Origin: Streptosporangium sp. NBC_01495
Lineage (GTDB): Bacteria > Actinomycetota > Actinomycetes > Streptosporangiales > Streptosporangiaceae
Direction of reading: 5' to 3'
Assembly: GCF_036250735.1 (NCBI RefSeq)
Contig: NZ_CP109431.1
Span: forward strand, 124,001-188,000
Length of the DNA: 64,000 nt
Each line of letters opens with the position of its first letter. Within the stretch, counting starts at the first letter, position 1. This document shows positions 31,961 to 41,002 of this stretch, piece by piece. The notes beneath the pieces are model-generated. The model saw only the letters and a list, made by a program, of their open reading frames with translations. It did no database searches and was not told the origin of the DNA. The translations under genes were made by a program, and so were the position numbers.

Positions 31961-32153
31961 GGGAAAGCTCCTGCGGTAGAGGGAAGGCTGCTGGGGCGGT
32001 GTGGCCAGCAGTGGGAGGTGGGGTCAGCAGGGTTATCGGCTGAGCCGTTTCAGCTGGGTGCGGCCTCCGGTGGCAGTCGTCTCAGGAGGTGGCCCGTTGG
32101 GCTGGTGCCCGATCAGGGGTGTCACCGGTCAGGACGGCACGCTGAGGGGTCGC

Positions 32154-34013
32154 TCAAGCACTGGCTCGGCGGAGTGCCTCAATCGCGGCCGTGCCGATGG
32201 CGTGGGCCGCGCTGGGGGTGTCGTTGGCCTGGACTGCGATCGCGCCGGGCAGCACGATGGCCGAACGGTCCAGGCACAGCCACAACACCGCGCACCGGTG
32301 GCGGGTCAGGCGTTCGATGAGAGCACGGGCGCGCTGACTTTGCTGGGGCCCGGACAGCTGCCCGTCAGAGGCGATGACGAGGAGCCGGGCGCCGCGCCCG
32401 GCAGCCAGGTTCAACGCTCCGTCCAGCGCACGGATCGCCTCCGGCAGTACCTGGGTGCCTTGTCGGGTCGCCAGTTCAGGTACCTGTTCTGGGGGCTGGC
32501 CAGGGGAGGTGAGGGGTGTGAGGAAGTCGCCCCAGGCGATGGCCGCCGAACGGCCTTGTACCTGCCGCACCGCGTGCCCGATGACCCAGGAGGCACTGGC
32601 CATGGCGTCGGCGGTGCGTTGCATGGATCCGGAGACGTCGACCGCGATACCGACCGACAGCGGCGGGTCATCGACGCGGGCGTGGCGCAGTTGCCGGAAC
32701 GGGGCGGCGGTAACCGGCAGGTTCTGGGCCCGTTGGGCGGCCCCCAGCATGGCGGCTCGACCCGACAGCCGACCGGGTGGAGTGAGACTGGGCACGACGG
32801 TGATCATCCGGTCGCGATGGCGAGCACGGCGTAAGTGGTCCGCGAGCCGGTTGGCGGCCACCCGCTCGATGTCTCGCGGTGCACGGTGGCCTCGCACCGG
32901 ACTATCCCGCGTGGCTGTCATGCCGGCACCGGTGAAAACGCGAGCGGCTTGCTGGGCGGCGGCGGCCTGTTCGGTGGCTTCACGGGCTTTGGCGGCTGTG
33001 GCGGCCGGGTCCGGCGCGGTGGCCGCTTGGTGCTCGGCCAGTTCGCTGGCGGCTTGTCCGATGCTGGCCGCGGCCACATTGTGAGCGACTGCCTGCAAAA
33101 CGGTATTGAGGGCGGTGGAACTGGAGGACGGCTGCTGGGATGGAGCAGATGGTTGTGATGATGGGGAGGTGGACTCTCGGCAGCCGGCGCTCAGTATGGC
33201 GGCGATGTCGTCCAAGGCTCCGGGAGGCTGGTCATGCAGGCCGGCTACGCGCAGGATGCGGCGGGCCACGTCGATCATGCCATCCAGGTCGCCGTCGCCC
33301 AGGGCCAATGCCTCTCGCCACAGGGCACGCAGCTGCGCCAAGGTCGGGTCGTCGAACACGGTCCGCAGTGCGGTCCGCATCGCGGTGGTGTCGTTGTCCT
33401 GCAGGACACCGGCGTCGACGCGGCCTAGGACCAGCAGGGCGCATCGCAGGGCGAAAGCCCGCTGTTGAGGGTCGTTCATCGGCTGCGGGGTGTCGATCCG
33501 TAGGATCTTCCGGATCGCGGCGCGTAGCCAGCGTCGGCCTTCTGGGTATTCGCGAAGTTGCAGTGCCTCGACCCACAACTCCTCCAGAAGGGTTACGGTC
33601 TCGGCTACCGCCGGGGAGCCGCTGCGGCGGGCCAGGTCTTTGCCGCTCCAGGAGGTAGCGCGGGCGTGGCCGGCTTCGTGACAGCACACGCCCATCAACA
33701 CGGGGTGAGCGCGGCGGCCCTCATAAGTGCGAGGGTCGATCTGGTCCAGGTCGACGCCGGTGCCGACGCAGACGTCACCGTTGATGGTGATCAGTGCACG
33801 ATCAGGTTCGAACCATGCGGCGGGCGCGTCGGAAGGCTGGTCCCAGGCGATGTGCAAGAGCACATCGTTACGGCCGGACAAGCCGTCGATGATCTCGTTG
33901 AGGCGGACCGTGAGTTCATCACGGGCGTGGGCGATGGCGGCGTCGACGGGTGAGGCCTTGGCTGCTCCCGCGGCGGGGCGGCCGCTGGCACTGGGGGGAA
34001 TACGCGTGCTCAT
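32154..34013 (-). CDS. VWA protein with N-terminal HEXXH motif
   Basis: A 619-residue protein. The N-terminal domain has CCHEAGHARA (HEAGH 112-116), the zinc signature of metallopeptidases, and LEELWVEALQLREYPEGRRW shortly after, which supplies acidic residues that could complete the site. A Ser/Pro/Ala-rich linker (about 285-345) leads to a C-terminal VWA domain with VDVSGSM (458-464), a conserved threonine and IASDGQLSG (near 550). The start ATG 34013 overlaps the MoxR stop (ATGA). Such VWA proteins act as substrate or metal-binding partners of MoxR ATPases, for example CoxE-like or VWA/peptidase chelatase pairs. The peptidase-VWA fusion suggests a regulated peptidase. Confidence 0.8.
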   Translation of the reverse strand: MSTRIPPSASGRPAAGAAKASPVDAAIAHARDELTVRLNEIIDGLSGRNDVLLHIAWDQPSDAPAAWFEPDRALITINGDVCVGTGVDLDQIDPRTYEGRRAHPVLMGVCCHEAGHARATSWSGKDLARRSGSPAVAETVTLLEELWVEALQLREYPEGRRWLRAAIRKILRIDTPQPMNDPQQRAFALRCALLVLGRVDAGVLQDNDTTAMRTALRTVFDDPTLAQLRALWREALALGDGDLDGMIDVARRILRVAGLHDQPPGALDDIAAILSAGCRESTSPSSQPSAPSQQPSSSSTALNTVLQAVAHNVAAASIGQAASELAEHQAATAPDPAATAAKAREATEQAAAAQQAARVFTGAGMTATRDSPVRGHRAPRDIERVAANRLADHLRRARHRDRMITVVPSLTPPGRLSGRAAMLGAAQRAQNLPVTAAPFRQLRHARVDDPPLSVGIAVDVSGSMQRTADAMASASWVIGHAVRQVQGRSAAIAWGDFLTPLTSPGQPPEQVPELATRQGTQVLPEAIRALDGALNLAAGRGARLLVIASDGQLSGPQQSQRARALIERLTRHRCAVLWLCLDRSAIVLPGAIAVQANDTPSAAHAIGTAAIEALRRASA

Positions 34014-34984
34014 CCGCCGTACCTGCCGCCCAGGCGCGCCGCGGCGATGTCATGGAATCGGGTTTGCAGTGCCTCGACGATCGTGTCGCGATCATGGCGG
34101 GGAGCCCTGGCGGCGAGGTTGGCGGCGGCGTATCTTTCGCCGTAGCGGGCGCTCAGATCGCGGAAGGCGAGCAGTGCGCGCAACTGCGGTGACGAGGAGA
34201 TTTCTCCCTTGATACGTCGCTGGTCGAGGTTTTTGGCGATCTTCACGATGTCCGCGGGGACGCCGAGCTCGATGGCCAGATTCCAGTCGGTGCCGACCTC
34301 GATGTGGTGGGTGAAGCGGTCGGTGAGGGCGTCGCTGACGTTGGCCCCGGGCACGTCAGGGTTGTAGGCCGCGGCCACCATCCATCCGGTGGCGACCGGG
34401 ATGGGCGCGAGCTTGGGGTTGGCCGGGATGTGCAGCACGCCGCGGCCGTCCATCAGCGCGTACAGCACCGACAGCACCCGCGAATCGATCAGTGCGATCT
34501 CGTCGACCAGGAGCGGCACGCCGCGCTCTACCGAACGCTGCAGCGGGCCCGGCACCCAGACGAACGCGCTAGTGGAAGGGTCTTGGATGAACGTTCCGAC
34601 CAGATCCATCTCGGTGGTGTCGGCGGTACCGATGATGGTCTCGAACCCCGGCCCGTGCGGCGGCGCGAAGGCCGCCTCGATCACCGCGGTCTTGCCGGTT
34701 CCCGGCGGGCCGACCAGCACCACGTGCTCACCGTTCTTGCGGGCGGCCTCCAGGAGGGCCAGGTCCTCGTGGTTGTCGACTTGCCGCGGCTTGTAGAGCT
34801 CCCCGTTGGGGCGCTTGCGCTGGCCAACGGCCTTCAAGGCGGTGGGCGATCGTCTGGGGGTGGCCGGGAACGGCTGGCGCGGCCGCCTCGCCCCCGGCGG
34901 TGGCATGTTTGGAGTGGGTCGAAACGAGTCGTCGTCGTATCCGAACAGCGCATCGGCGAGGTTACCGGGCATGGAGGTGGTCAT
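34010..34984 (-). CDS. MoxR-type AAA ATPase
   Basis: A 324-residue AAA+ ATPase. Walker A is VGPPGTGKTAVIEA (GPPGTGKT 92-99), Walker B LLVDEIALID (158-167), sensor 1 VAAAYNPDVPG (near 214) and the arginine finger region SDALTDRFTHHIE. The proline-rich N-terminal about 55 residues may be disordered. MoxR ATPases act as chaperones with VWA partners; the downstream gene encodes exactly such a partner and is coupled by ATGA overlap. ATG 34984 has AAGGAG upstream. The target process cannot be told from the window. Confidence 0.85.
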   Translation of the reverse strand: MTTSMPGNLADALFGYDDDSFRPTPNMPPPGARRPRQPFPATPRRSPTALKAVGQRKRPNGELYKPRQVDNHEDLALLEAARKNGEHVVLVGPPGTGKTAVIEAAFAPPHGPGFETIIGTADTTEMDLVGTFIQDPSTSAFVWVPGPLQRSVERGVPLLVDEIALIDSRVLSVLYALMDGRGVLHIPANPKLAPIPVATGWMVAAAYNPDVPGANVSDALTDRFTHHIEVGTDWNLAIELGVPADIVKIAKNLDQRRIKGEISSSPQLRALLAFRDLSARYGERYAAANLAARAPRHDRDTIVEALQTRFHDIAAARLGGRYGG

Positions 34985-35020
34985 GGGCTGTCTCCTTAAA
35001 GAGCCGTTACTGCTGCGGCA

Positions 35021-35392
35021 CTACCGGCAGGCCTCGAGGAAGGCGCGGGCGATGACCAGAGCGGAGTTCTTCGCCTGGGCAGGTGCCCGGCAGGCCTGCA
35101 CCGCGGTGTGTGAGACGTAGAAGGCGGTCAGGCGCTGGTGGAGGTAATAACCGCCGCGTTCCTTGCTGGCGGTCATGTTCAGGGCGAAGAGCTTGGCCGC
35201 TTTGAAGTTCTCGTGGAGGTGGATCTTGATTTGACCAACGCGGCCGTTGGGGCCGTAGTTGATCACCAGGAGCGAGCCCGACAGCATCAGCCGGTAGAAC
35301 TTATTGGCGTTGACGTCCGGGTCGATGCACCTCAACTCCCACCCCAGGACGAGGACCTGCCCGGGTTCAGGCTGCGACCGTGGAGTGATCAT
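35021..35392 (-). CDS. WGR-like domain protein
   Basis: A 123-residue protein whose core (LRCIDPDVNANKFYRLMLSG, LLVINYGPNGRVGQIKIHL, TASKERGGYYL) resembles the WGR domain: an N/K-F-Y strand, the W-x-x-x-Y-G-R-x-G-like NYGPNGRVG, and a late K-x-x-GGY. WGR domains bind nucleic acid and occur in PARPs, MolR and plasmid proteins. The usual WGR triplet itself is not exact, so the call is moderate. ATG 35392 follows GGAGAAG. A 13-pair hairpin stands 24 bases upstream. Confidence 0.6.
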   Translation of the reverse strand: MITPRSQPEPGQVLVLGWELRCIDPDVNANKFYRLMLSGSLLVINYGPNGRVGQIKIHLHENFKAAKLFALNMTASKERGGYYLHQRLTAFYVSHTAVQACRAPAQAKNSALVIARAFLEACR

Positions 35393-35415
35393 CAGCTTCT
35401 CCGATCATGAAAGTG

Positions 35416-35444
35416 AAGGCCCAGCCGGATCGGCTGGGCCTTCG
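35416..35444 (-). terminator. Hairpin, probable terminator of the upstream gene
   Basis: Perfect 13-pair stem 35416-35428/35432-35444 with a three-base loop, followed on the minus strand by CACTTTCAT. It lies between the PP-loop gene ending at 35568 and the WGR-like gene. Confidence 0.6.
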
Positions 35445-35567
35445 CGAGGGGTCAAAAGAGGACAGAGGGTCGGGAAGGAAGGAACGGGTTTCTCGATGGG
35501 TGAGGCTTGCGGAAGAAGCCGCCTGTGAACGGAGGCGACTCGTGGCTGGCTGTTGTGCGAGGGGGTG

Positions 35568-36710
35568 TTACCGCGCGGCGTGCCACATGGGCCAAAACCC
35601 CGGCCGGGCTTTTTCACGGAGGGTGTGCGGGGCGGCGACGACGAACTCTTCCACCGTGGGGGGAGCTTCACCGCGGCGATGGATCCACACCCGGGGGATG
35701 CCGTCGACCTCGTCCATGTCGTAGCCGGCGTGCCCTAATCCCAGCAGGGCGTCTTCCATCTGGGCGCGGGAGCCAGTCTGCTCGGCGCAGATCCGGCGGG
35801 CCGCCTGGGCCGGGCCGATGACCGCCCGTTGCACCCGATACAGCGACCACGTGCAGGTGCTGATGGTGCGCTCGTGCTCGTGCAGGATCGATGCCAGCTC
35901 CGGTCGCTGGCGCATCATGTTCAGCAGTCGGATGCCGCGGCCGCTTTTGCGGTCCACCCCGGCCAGGCCTTGGGCCTGGTTGAAGCGGACCGCGATCTCC
36001 TCCATCGCCAGCGGCAGCCGTGCCTCAGCGGGAAACTGCGCGAACCGGGTCAGCGTTCGGGCGCGTCCTTCGACATTGGTTAGCGAAAACGGACAAAAGG
36101 TACATGCTGATTTGCCGGCCGTTCGGCCTCCGGTGTGGGTGGCAAGACCGCGAACACAGGCGGCGCGATCGAGGCCCTGCTCAGCCAAGGGGTAGACGCC
36201 ACAACGCAGTTCGGTGTCGGCGTTCTTGTCCTTGGCGATGCGGGAAGCCTCGTTGATCTCAAATCCGATCAGGTGCAGGAAGCGCTGCCCACGGGTAACG
36301 CGTTCTGCCCGGACCTCATCAAGAGGAACGCCCTTGGCTTTCTGTGAGCATTTCCTGGCCCCTGTGATCTGGGGGATCGTTCCGCTGGCGAGCATTTCCT
36401 GGCCCAGCGTGAAGTATGGGCGCTGGCGGGTGGGCCGGGTGTAGCAGATGCGCGGCTGGTCAGTGTCGCCCAGCACCACTACCCCATCGCGTTTTCTCGG
36501 CCCCCGCCGGGCCACCTGGAGAGTGCGGATCCGATGTCGTCGCAGTTGTGGGAAGACGACCTGCTCCATGAACTCTTTGGTGATAGGCCACTCGTGGCCC
36601 GTCTGAGCGATCATGACCGTCAGATTTTTGCGCCCGATGGGACTGCTGAGCAGGTCCAACACCATGAGGCTGGAGTCGTCCCCCATGCCCAGGTTCGCGA
36701 CTTTCAGCAT
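35568..36710 (-). CDS. PP-loop (PAPS reductase-like) protein, actinophage type
   Basis: A 380-residue protein of the PAPS reductase-like superfamily. The nucleotide-binding loop at the very N-terminus reads LGMGDDSSLMVLDLL instead of SGGxDS. Further landmarks: AQTGHEWPITKEFMEQVVFP, VARRGPRKRDGVVVL, KCSQKAKGVPLD, and KSACTFCPFSL, a CxxC as in sulfur-transfer or FeS-binding members. It is distinct from the PP-loop enzyme at 14628. The family occurs on actinobacterial plasmids and phages; a role in nucleic-acid sulfur or base modification is possible. Start ATG 36710 is set by the PP-loop position. Confidence 0.75.
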   Translation of the reverse strand: MLKVANLGMGDDSSLMVLDLLSSPIGRKNLTVMIAQTGHEWPITKEFMEQVVFPQLRRHRIRTLQVARRGPRKRDGVVVLGDTDQPRICYTRPTRQRPYFTLGQEMLASGTIPQITGARKCSQKAKGVPLDEVRAERVTRGQRFLHLIGFEINEASRIAKDKNADTELRCGVYPLAEQGLDRAACVRGLATHTGGRTAGKSACTFCPFSLTNVEGRARTLTRFAQFPAEARLPLAMEEIAVRFNQAQGLAGVDRKSGRGIRLLNMMRQRPELASILHEHERTISTCTWSLYRVQRAVIGPAQAARRICAEQTGSRAQMEDALLGLGHAGYDMDEVDGIPRVWIHRRGEAPPTVEEFVVAAPHTLREKARPGFWPMWHAAR

Positions 36711-36830
36711 GACGCTCCCTCGGCGAGGTGCTCGGCCAGGCCGGTCGACCGGTCAGCGCCAGGGGGTGGTCTGTACGGACGGCCGCAGCCGCCGGTGCGG
36801 GCAGGAAAGACGAACCGGGCGGCGGCAGTC

Positions 36831-37274
36831 TCAGGAACCTCCATGGCGCGCCTGCGGAATGTCAGGGGTGTCCACCTCCGCGGAGTGGTTGCGAATCGGG
36901 CTGGGAACGAGGCGACCGTCGACGACGAACTGCAGCCCTGCGCGGGCAGGATCGCTTCGGGTGTGGATGTCGAAGCACACTCCTTCGCCAGGTTGTAAGG
37001 AGACGTAGGCGTCCACGCCTTCGGTCTGCACGTAGGCGATCTGCTGGCCGTTGAGGGCTTCCACGACCTCGACGGCGACGGCGATGGGGGCGGGGATCTG
37101 GCGGCCGGTGTTCTGTACGAGGCGAGCGATCTCCTGGAGCGTCTCTGGACTCCAGGGCGGGCGGATGAGGATCGCGTGGATGGCGTCCAGGGTGTCGTGG
37201 TCGGTGAGGGTGGTGCGCTCATCTGAGTTGGGAGGGGGGGTGGGTGGTGGTTCAACGTCGAGCTCGGGGTGCAT
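36831..37274 (-). CDS. Hypothetical protein
   Basis: A 147-residue protein with a Pro/acid-rich N-terminus and an alpha/beta body (LNGQQIAYVQTEGVDAYVSL, GLQFVVDGRLVPSPIRNHSA). No domain recognised. ATG 37274 has GAGGA about 10 nt upstream. It sits between the PP-loop gene and the directionality-factor gene and may be co-transcribed with the former. Confidence 0.6.
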   Translation of the reverse strand: MHPELDVEPPPTPPPNSDERTTLTDHDTLDAIHAILIRPPWSPETLQEIARLVQNTGRQIPAPIAVAVEVVEALNGQQIAYVQTEGVDAYVSLQPGEGVCFDIHTRSDPARAGLQFVVDGRLVPSPIRNHSAEVDTPDIPQARHGGS

Positions 37275-37450
37275 GCGAAGGTTCCTCGCGAGATGAAGCG
37301 GGAGATGGCGGCCGGGTGGTTGTTCCTTGGGTTGGGGCGGTGGGTTTGCGGATAGGGGCGTCTGCTCTTCGCCCGCCGGTTAGGAGCGTCCGAAGGAGAG
37401 CCGGACCTGAAGGGGTAGCGCCCCCATCGGTGACAATCAGTGACTGGGCG

Positions 37451-38614
37451 TCAGAGGTCAGGTGGTGGGTGCTCGCCTGCCGGGTGAGTGTCAACGATTT
37501 CCGCCTCGACCAGGTGGCCATCCTCACCGGCGGCCATGCGGTCCAGGAACGCTTTCAACTCGTCCGCGGTAGCCTCTTTGAGGCTTTTAGTAGCCGCCTG
37601 CTGGAAAGCCGCATGTAGTTCGGCCGGGGTTCCCTGCCACCCAGTCATGATCTTCAGTCGGAGCTGCTCAGCGGTTTCCCTCGCTGGAGCGGACTGGGTG
37701 GAGGCGGACTGGGCGTTTTCCCGGTTGCGCCGAGCTTGGCCGATGGCGGTGAGCGCGGCGCGGAGCGGTTCGTCCAGGTGGCCGGCCCGTGCGGCGGTTT
37801 CCCAGATCGCGCCGACCTGGGCGGCGGTGGTCGCAGCGCGGGCCTGGGTGAGATAGTCCGGTCGGGGCGCGCTATCGAGTGCGGGCGGTGCGGAAGTGCT
37901 CGCTCCTACCGAACGGCGGTCCACTAGGGAGCCGGCGATGACCTTGCGGGGCGTCAGCCGTTCGTCCTCGGTATCTCCCTCTCCCTCGATGCGCAGCAGG
38001 GGAACCATGTACTCGGCGGGTTTGCCCTCCACGATGCTGCGTCCCTCCTGCATGTACAGGGTCGCCACGGTGTAAGGTCCGGCCATGCTGGCGAACTCCG
38101 CGCGGCCGGGCAGCGTGCGAAAGGCGTTGACTCCGCGGGAGGTCAGTAGCCAGTAGCCCAGGCTCGGGATATCGGCGAGCATGACCGTTAGACGGGTGGT
38201 GAGCACACACCGCTGAACACCTTCGTCCTTGCACAAGCACGGGCGGCCGGACTTTTGCTCGATTCCCTCACCGTCGCAGCGCCGCTCGCAGAAGTTGCCG
38301 CGGTTCCACAATTCCAGCCAGGTCGTCACCGACTGCGGGGGCACCAAGACCTCAACCTCGATGGCGTTGGTGGTGACCTGCCACTTGTCGTGGCCGCGCT
38401 TCATCTCCTCCACGGTGCCGCCGTACTTGTCGGCGATGTGGACGATGATGGAGCGCGACGGAGAAGAAAAGCGGAAGGTGGACAGCTTCGCCGGGTGTTC
38501 CCCGCCGTTGCGGGAGGACACGAGGTGACCGATGCGGATATGGCCGTCTGGCCAGTAGGCCCGCTGGGCATCGCGGATCCCCAGCCGGGACAAAGCCTTG
38601 GGGTTGACGGGCAT
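37451..38614 (-). CDS. phiC31 gp3-like recombination directionality factor
   Basis: A 387-residue protein resembling the gp3-like family, often labelled hydrolase or metal-binding protein. PhiC31 gp3 binds the serine integrase and switches it from integration to excision. Landmarks: an N-terminal GHIRIGHLVSSRNGGEHPAK, ADKYGGTVEE and WQVTTNAIEVEVLVPP, then a cysteine cluster (C109, C113, C126, C128, C136) in CERRCDGEG, CLCKDEGVQRC, TRLTVMLADIPSLGYWLLTS and a helical C-terminal tail. ATG 38614 has AGGAGG upstream and overlaps the nuclease stop (TGATG). The longer frame to 39127 is a shadow of the nuclease gene. No integrase is in the window; the factor may act on one encoded elsewhere, or serve another role. 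Confidence 0.75.
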   Translation of the reverse strand: MPVNPKALSRLGIRDAQRAYWPDGHIRIGHLVSSRNGGEHPAKLSTFRFSSPSRSIIVHIADKYGGTVEEMKRGHDKWQVTTNAIEVEVLVPPQSVTTWLELWNRGNFCERRCDGEGIEQKSGRPCLCKDEGVQRCVLTTRLTVMLADIPSLGYWLLTSRGVNAFRTLPGRAEFASMAGPYTVATLYMQEGRSIVEGKPAEYMVPLLRIEGEGDTEDERLTPRKVIAGSLVDRRSVGASTSAPPALDSAPRPDYLTQARAATTAAQVGAIWETAARAGHLDEPLRAALTAIGQARRNRENAQSASTQSAPARETAEQLRLKIMTGWQGTPAELHAAFQQAATKSLKEATADELKAFLDRMAAGEDGHLVEAEIVDTHPAGEHPPPDL

Positions 38615-39597
38615 CAGGCAGCCTCCTTTCTCGCGGGGGGCTGAATGGGCTTGTAGCCGCGCAGGTCCAGGCCATGGACGTAGTCGGTGACCGGCTGCAG
38701 GCCGAGAAAGGCGTTGAAAGCCTTGTCGTCGTCGGCTTGTGTGGCGGCCAGCGGGATGAAGCCGTAGGTGGTGCTGCGCAAGTTCAAGATTGCGGTGCCG
38801 ACGAATGCCGGGACGGGGTGCTCGTGGGTGACATCGTGGCTTTCGGTGGCGCCGTAGCGGCATTCGGGGGGGCAGACCAGGGCGACCAGAGCGCGGCGCA
38901 GTGCGGCCAGCTGCATCGGGTAGCTCTCGCGCACGAGCGAGGCAGGGTGTTTGGTGCTGGTCTTGAGGTCGACCAGCCACAAGCCCGATGGGGTGGGCAA
39001 CGGATTGGCCGGGACGCTGCGCGGCTTGTACTTGGGCACCAGCGGTGAGGTCTCGGAGGGGAAGCTCAGATGCACCCACAGGTCGGAGGTGCCGCCATAG
39101 CCGAGCGGGCGGTTGAGGACGGTGCATTCGGCCGCGATGACATCACGGCCGATGTCGACGCCGAAGTCGTGCAGCCAGCGCCGGTAGGAGTCGACGAACG
39201 GGGCGGCTTCAAGGTCGGGGGCGATAGGCGCGTTCAGGTTGACGGCTTCGGCCTGGCGGTGGACGCGGGAGCCGAGATCAGCTCGCCGATCCCATTCCTG
39301 CCGGTAGGCCAAGCGGGCTTTCTTCCTGAATTCAGCCAGGTCGTCGGGATCCATTGCGGCCCGCAGAAGCTCAGCCAGATGATTGATGATGTAGTCGGTG
39401 GTGTAGGTGGCGGCCGCCGGAGCGAGCCCGCCCTTGGCGAGCTGCTCGAGGATGTTGGTGACGCTGGCGAGCAGGTCACCGGTGGCCGGGTCGCTGTAGT
39501 AGCGGCCGTACTCGGTGGCCACCGCGTGCGGCGGGTCGTACTCGCCCCTGCCAGCCTCTCCGACCTCGACCAGGACCGGCGCAGCGGCGAGGCTCAC
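38614..39597 (-). CDS. PD-(D/E)XK nuclease, RecB/Cas4-like
   Basis: A 327-residue protein with the RecB-family nuclease core: His in GSRVHRQAE (about 113), Glu in AAECTV (157), Asp in GGTSDLWV (172), VDLKTSTK (210-212) and the QLAALRRA helix (from 229). This set cuts DNA ends with Mg2+, or works with a recombinase. In phages such genes stand beside directionality factors or RecT/Erf-like proteins. GTG 39597 is chosen because it overlaps the stop of the small gene upstream (GTGA) and the longer frame to 39657 lacks a ribosome-binding site. Confidence 0.85.
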   Translation of the reverse strand: MSLAAAPVLVEVGEAGRGEYDPPHAVATEYGRYYSDPATGDLLASVTNILEQLAKGGLAPAAATYTTDYIINHLAELLRAAMDPDDLAEFRKKARLAYRQEWDRRADLGSRVHRQAEAVNLNAPIAPDLEAAPFVDSYRRWLHDFGVDIGRDVIAAECTVLNRPLGYGGTSDLWVHLSFPSETSPLVPKYKPRSVPANPLPTPSGLWLVDLKTSTKHPASLVRESYPMQLAALRRALVALVCPPECRYGATESHDVTHEHPVPAFVGTAILNLRSTTYGFIPLAATQADDDKAFNAFLGLQPVTDYVHGLDLRGYKPIQPPARKEAA

Positions 39598-39737
39598 GGA
39601 GTGTGCACCTGGTGAGTGAACTCCGCTGGCTGGCCAATCGTCACGGTGGCGTCGCAAGACACCGACAGCGGCGAGTTCTGAAGCGGGGACGGGGGCGGTG
39701 CGCCGGGCTCTTCGGCGCGCTTAGGTGGGTACGCCAC
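39594..39737 (-). CDS. Small coupled ORF
   Basis: A 47-residue frame from GTG 39737 (VAYPPKRAEEPGAPPPSP), missed by size filters. AAGGGAG lies seven nt upstream and its stop overlaps the nuclease start by four bases (GTGA), which is the same coupling used throughout the window. It is proline-rich and probably disordered. It may be a leader peptide for the nuclease gene or a small protein in its own right. Confidence 0.5.
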   Translation of the reverse strand: MAYPPKRAEEPGAPPPSPLQNSPLSVSCDATVTIGQPAEFTHQVHTP

Positions 39738-39770
39738 AAAGGGGCTCCCTTCGCAGGATGGGGCAGCGCA

Positions 39771-39801
39771 ACGCGGGCCTGGAGACAGCCCGGGCCCGCG
39801 T
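39771..39801 (-). terminator. Hairpin, probable terminator
   Basis: Nine-pair stem 39771-39779/39793-39801 (ACGCGGGCC with its complement) between the DUF932 gene stop at 39821 and the small ORF start at 39737. No clear T run. Confidence 0.5.
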
Positions 39802-39820
39802 GCGGGGTAGAAGGGACTGA

Positions 39821-40960
39821 TCAGGCGCCGGCTGCCAGCTGCATCGCCTTCAGCGCCTGCCTCTCCAACTCGTGGGCGTCGTCGCCGTCGGGGAGGGTCT
39901 GGGCGGCGCTGGTGACGGCGTGCATGAGGCCCCCGGCAGTGGGATCAGCGCCCTTGATGAAGTGGTTGAGGATCATCTGCTGCTGCTCGGGGGTGAAGTT
40001 GAGCTGCTTGGCGACCACCTGAATGGTCCTGTCGGGGTGGCGGATCTCGGTGCGGGCCGCACCGGCCATCTGGTCGAGCTTGGCCCTGACGTAGTCGCCG
40101 TCCAGGAACGAGGTGACCACGTCCCGGGTCCGGGAGGTGATCAGCTCGAGGTTCCTTCGCTGGGTTTCCTCGCTCCAGCGCACGGCGCTGTCCTCCAGGC
40201 GAGCCCCCAGGTGCACGCGCCGCTCGGCGTCGGCGTTGATGGTCATCCCGTTGCGGCAAACCTGCACGACCAGGCGCGGCGTGATCGTGAAGGCGCCACA
40301 CCCGGTTTCGGAGTTGGTGATCACGAATCCGGCGAAGACCACGGGGTTGTCGGCGCCGCTGGCACCGGTGAACGGGCTGCGATAGTTCCGAAGCAACTCC
40401 GGCGCCGCAACGGCGACCTGCTCGCACACCACACGGACGTACATCCGGCGCTCAGTCAGGTCGCAGCCGTCGAACACCGTCTCGACACCGGCCTCGCGGA
40501 TACCGCTCAGGGTTGCCGTCAGCACGTCGAGGTTGTCGATGATCTTGTAGCTGTCGGACAGGAGGGCACGGGCGACACCGGGGCTGCTGCCGTCTCCCAG
40601 GCAGCGCACCAGGAAACGACGCGGGTCGTCTTCCAGCCAGCCGTTGACGTTGGCGTCATACAGGCGGGGCTTTTCCTCGCGCATCTTGCGCAGGTACGCC
40701 GGCGGGATGCCGAGCTTGTCGGCCAGCCCCTGGTCGAAGACACCGGTGGGCCGATAGGTCCCGGCGCTGGGGGTGACACCAGCGGCGCTGATGATCGGCG
40801 GGGTGTTGCGAAGTTCCAGCTGGGTGTTGACGGCTCGCATCTGGCTGGCCTCGACCGGCAGATCGATCTTCTGGGTGTGCTGGGCCTGCAGCAGGCTGAC
40901 CAGATCCTCCAGGGTGGCGTGACGGGAAGTCATCGGTGGGATTGACGGGGCGAGCGCCAT
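39821..40960 (-). CDS. DUF932 protein
   Basis: A 379-residue protein of the DUF932 family, common in phages and plasmids; function unknown (phage-tail-like or replication-associated roles have been suggested for relatives). Typical landmarks: DLPVEASQMRAV near the start, GIPPAYLRKMREEKPRLYDA, FLVRCLGDGSSPGVARALLS, SYKIIDNLDVL, NSETGCGAFTITPRLVVQVC and RNGMTINADAERRVHLGARL. ATG 40960 follows GAAAGGG. It is flanked by hairpins on both sides (39771 and 41003), so it is probably its own transcription unit. Confidence 0.85.
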   Translation of the reverse strand: MALAPSIPPMTSRHATLEDLVSLLQAQHTQKIDLPVEASQMRAVNTQLELRNTPPIISAAGVTPSAGTYRPTGVFDQGLADKLGIPPAYLRKMREEKPRLYDANVNGWLEDDPRRFLVRCLGDGSSPGVARALLSDSYKIIDNLDVLTATLSGIREAGVETVFDGCDLTERRMYVRVVCEQVAVAAPELLRNYRSPFTGASGADNPVVFAGFVITNSETGCGAFTITPRLVVQVCRNGMTINADAERRVHLGARLEDSAVRWSEETQRRNLELITSRTRDVVTSFLDGDYVRAKLDQMAGAARTEIRHPDRTIQVVAKQLNFTPEQQQMILNHFIKGADPTAGGLMHAVTSAAQTLPDGDDAHELERQALKAMQLAAGA

Positions 40961-41002
40961 GGATGGGGCCCTTTCACTGGACAGATCACAGGGGAACAGG
41001 CA

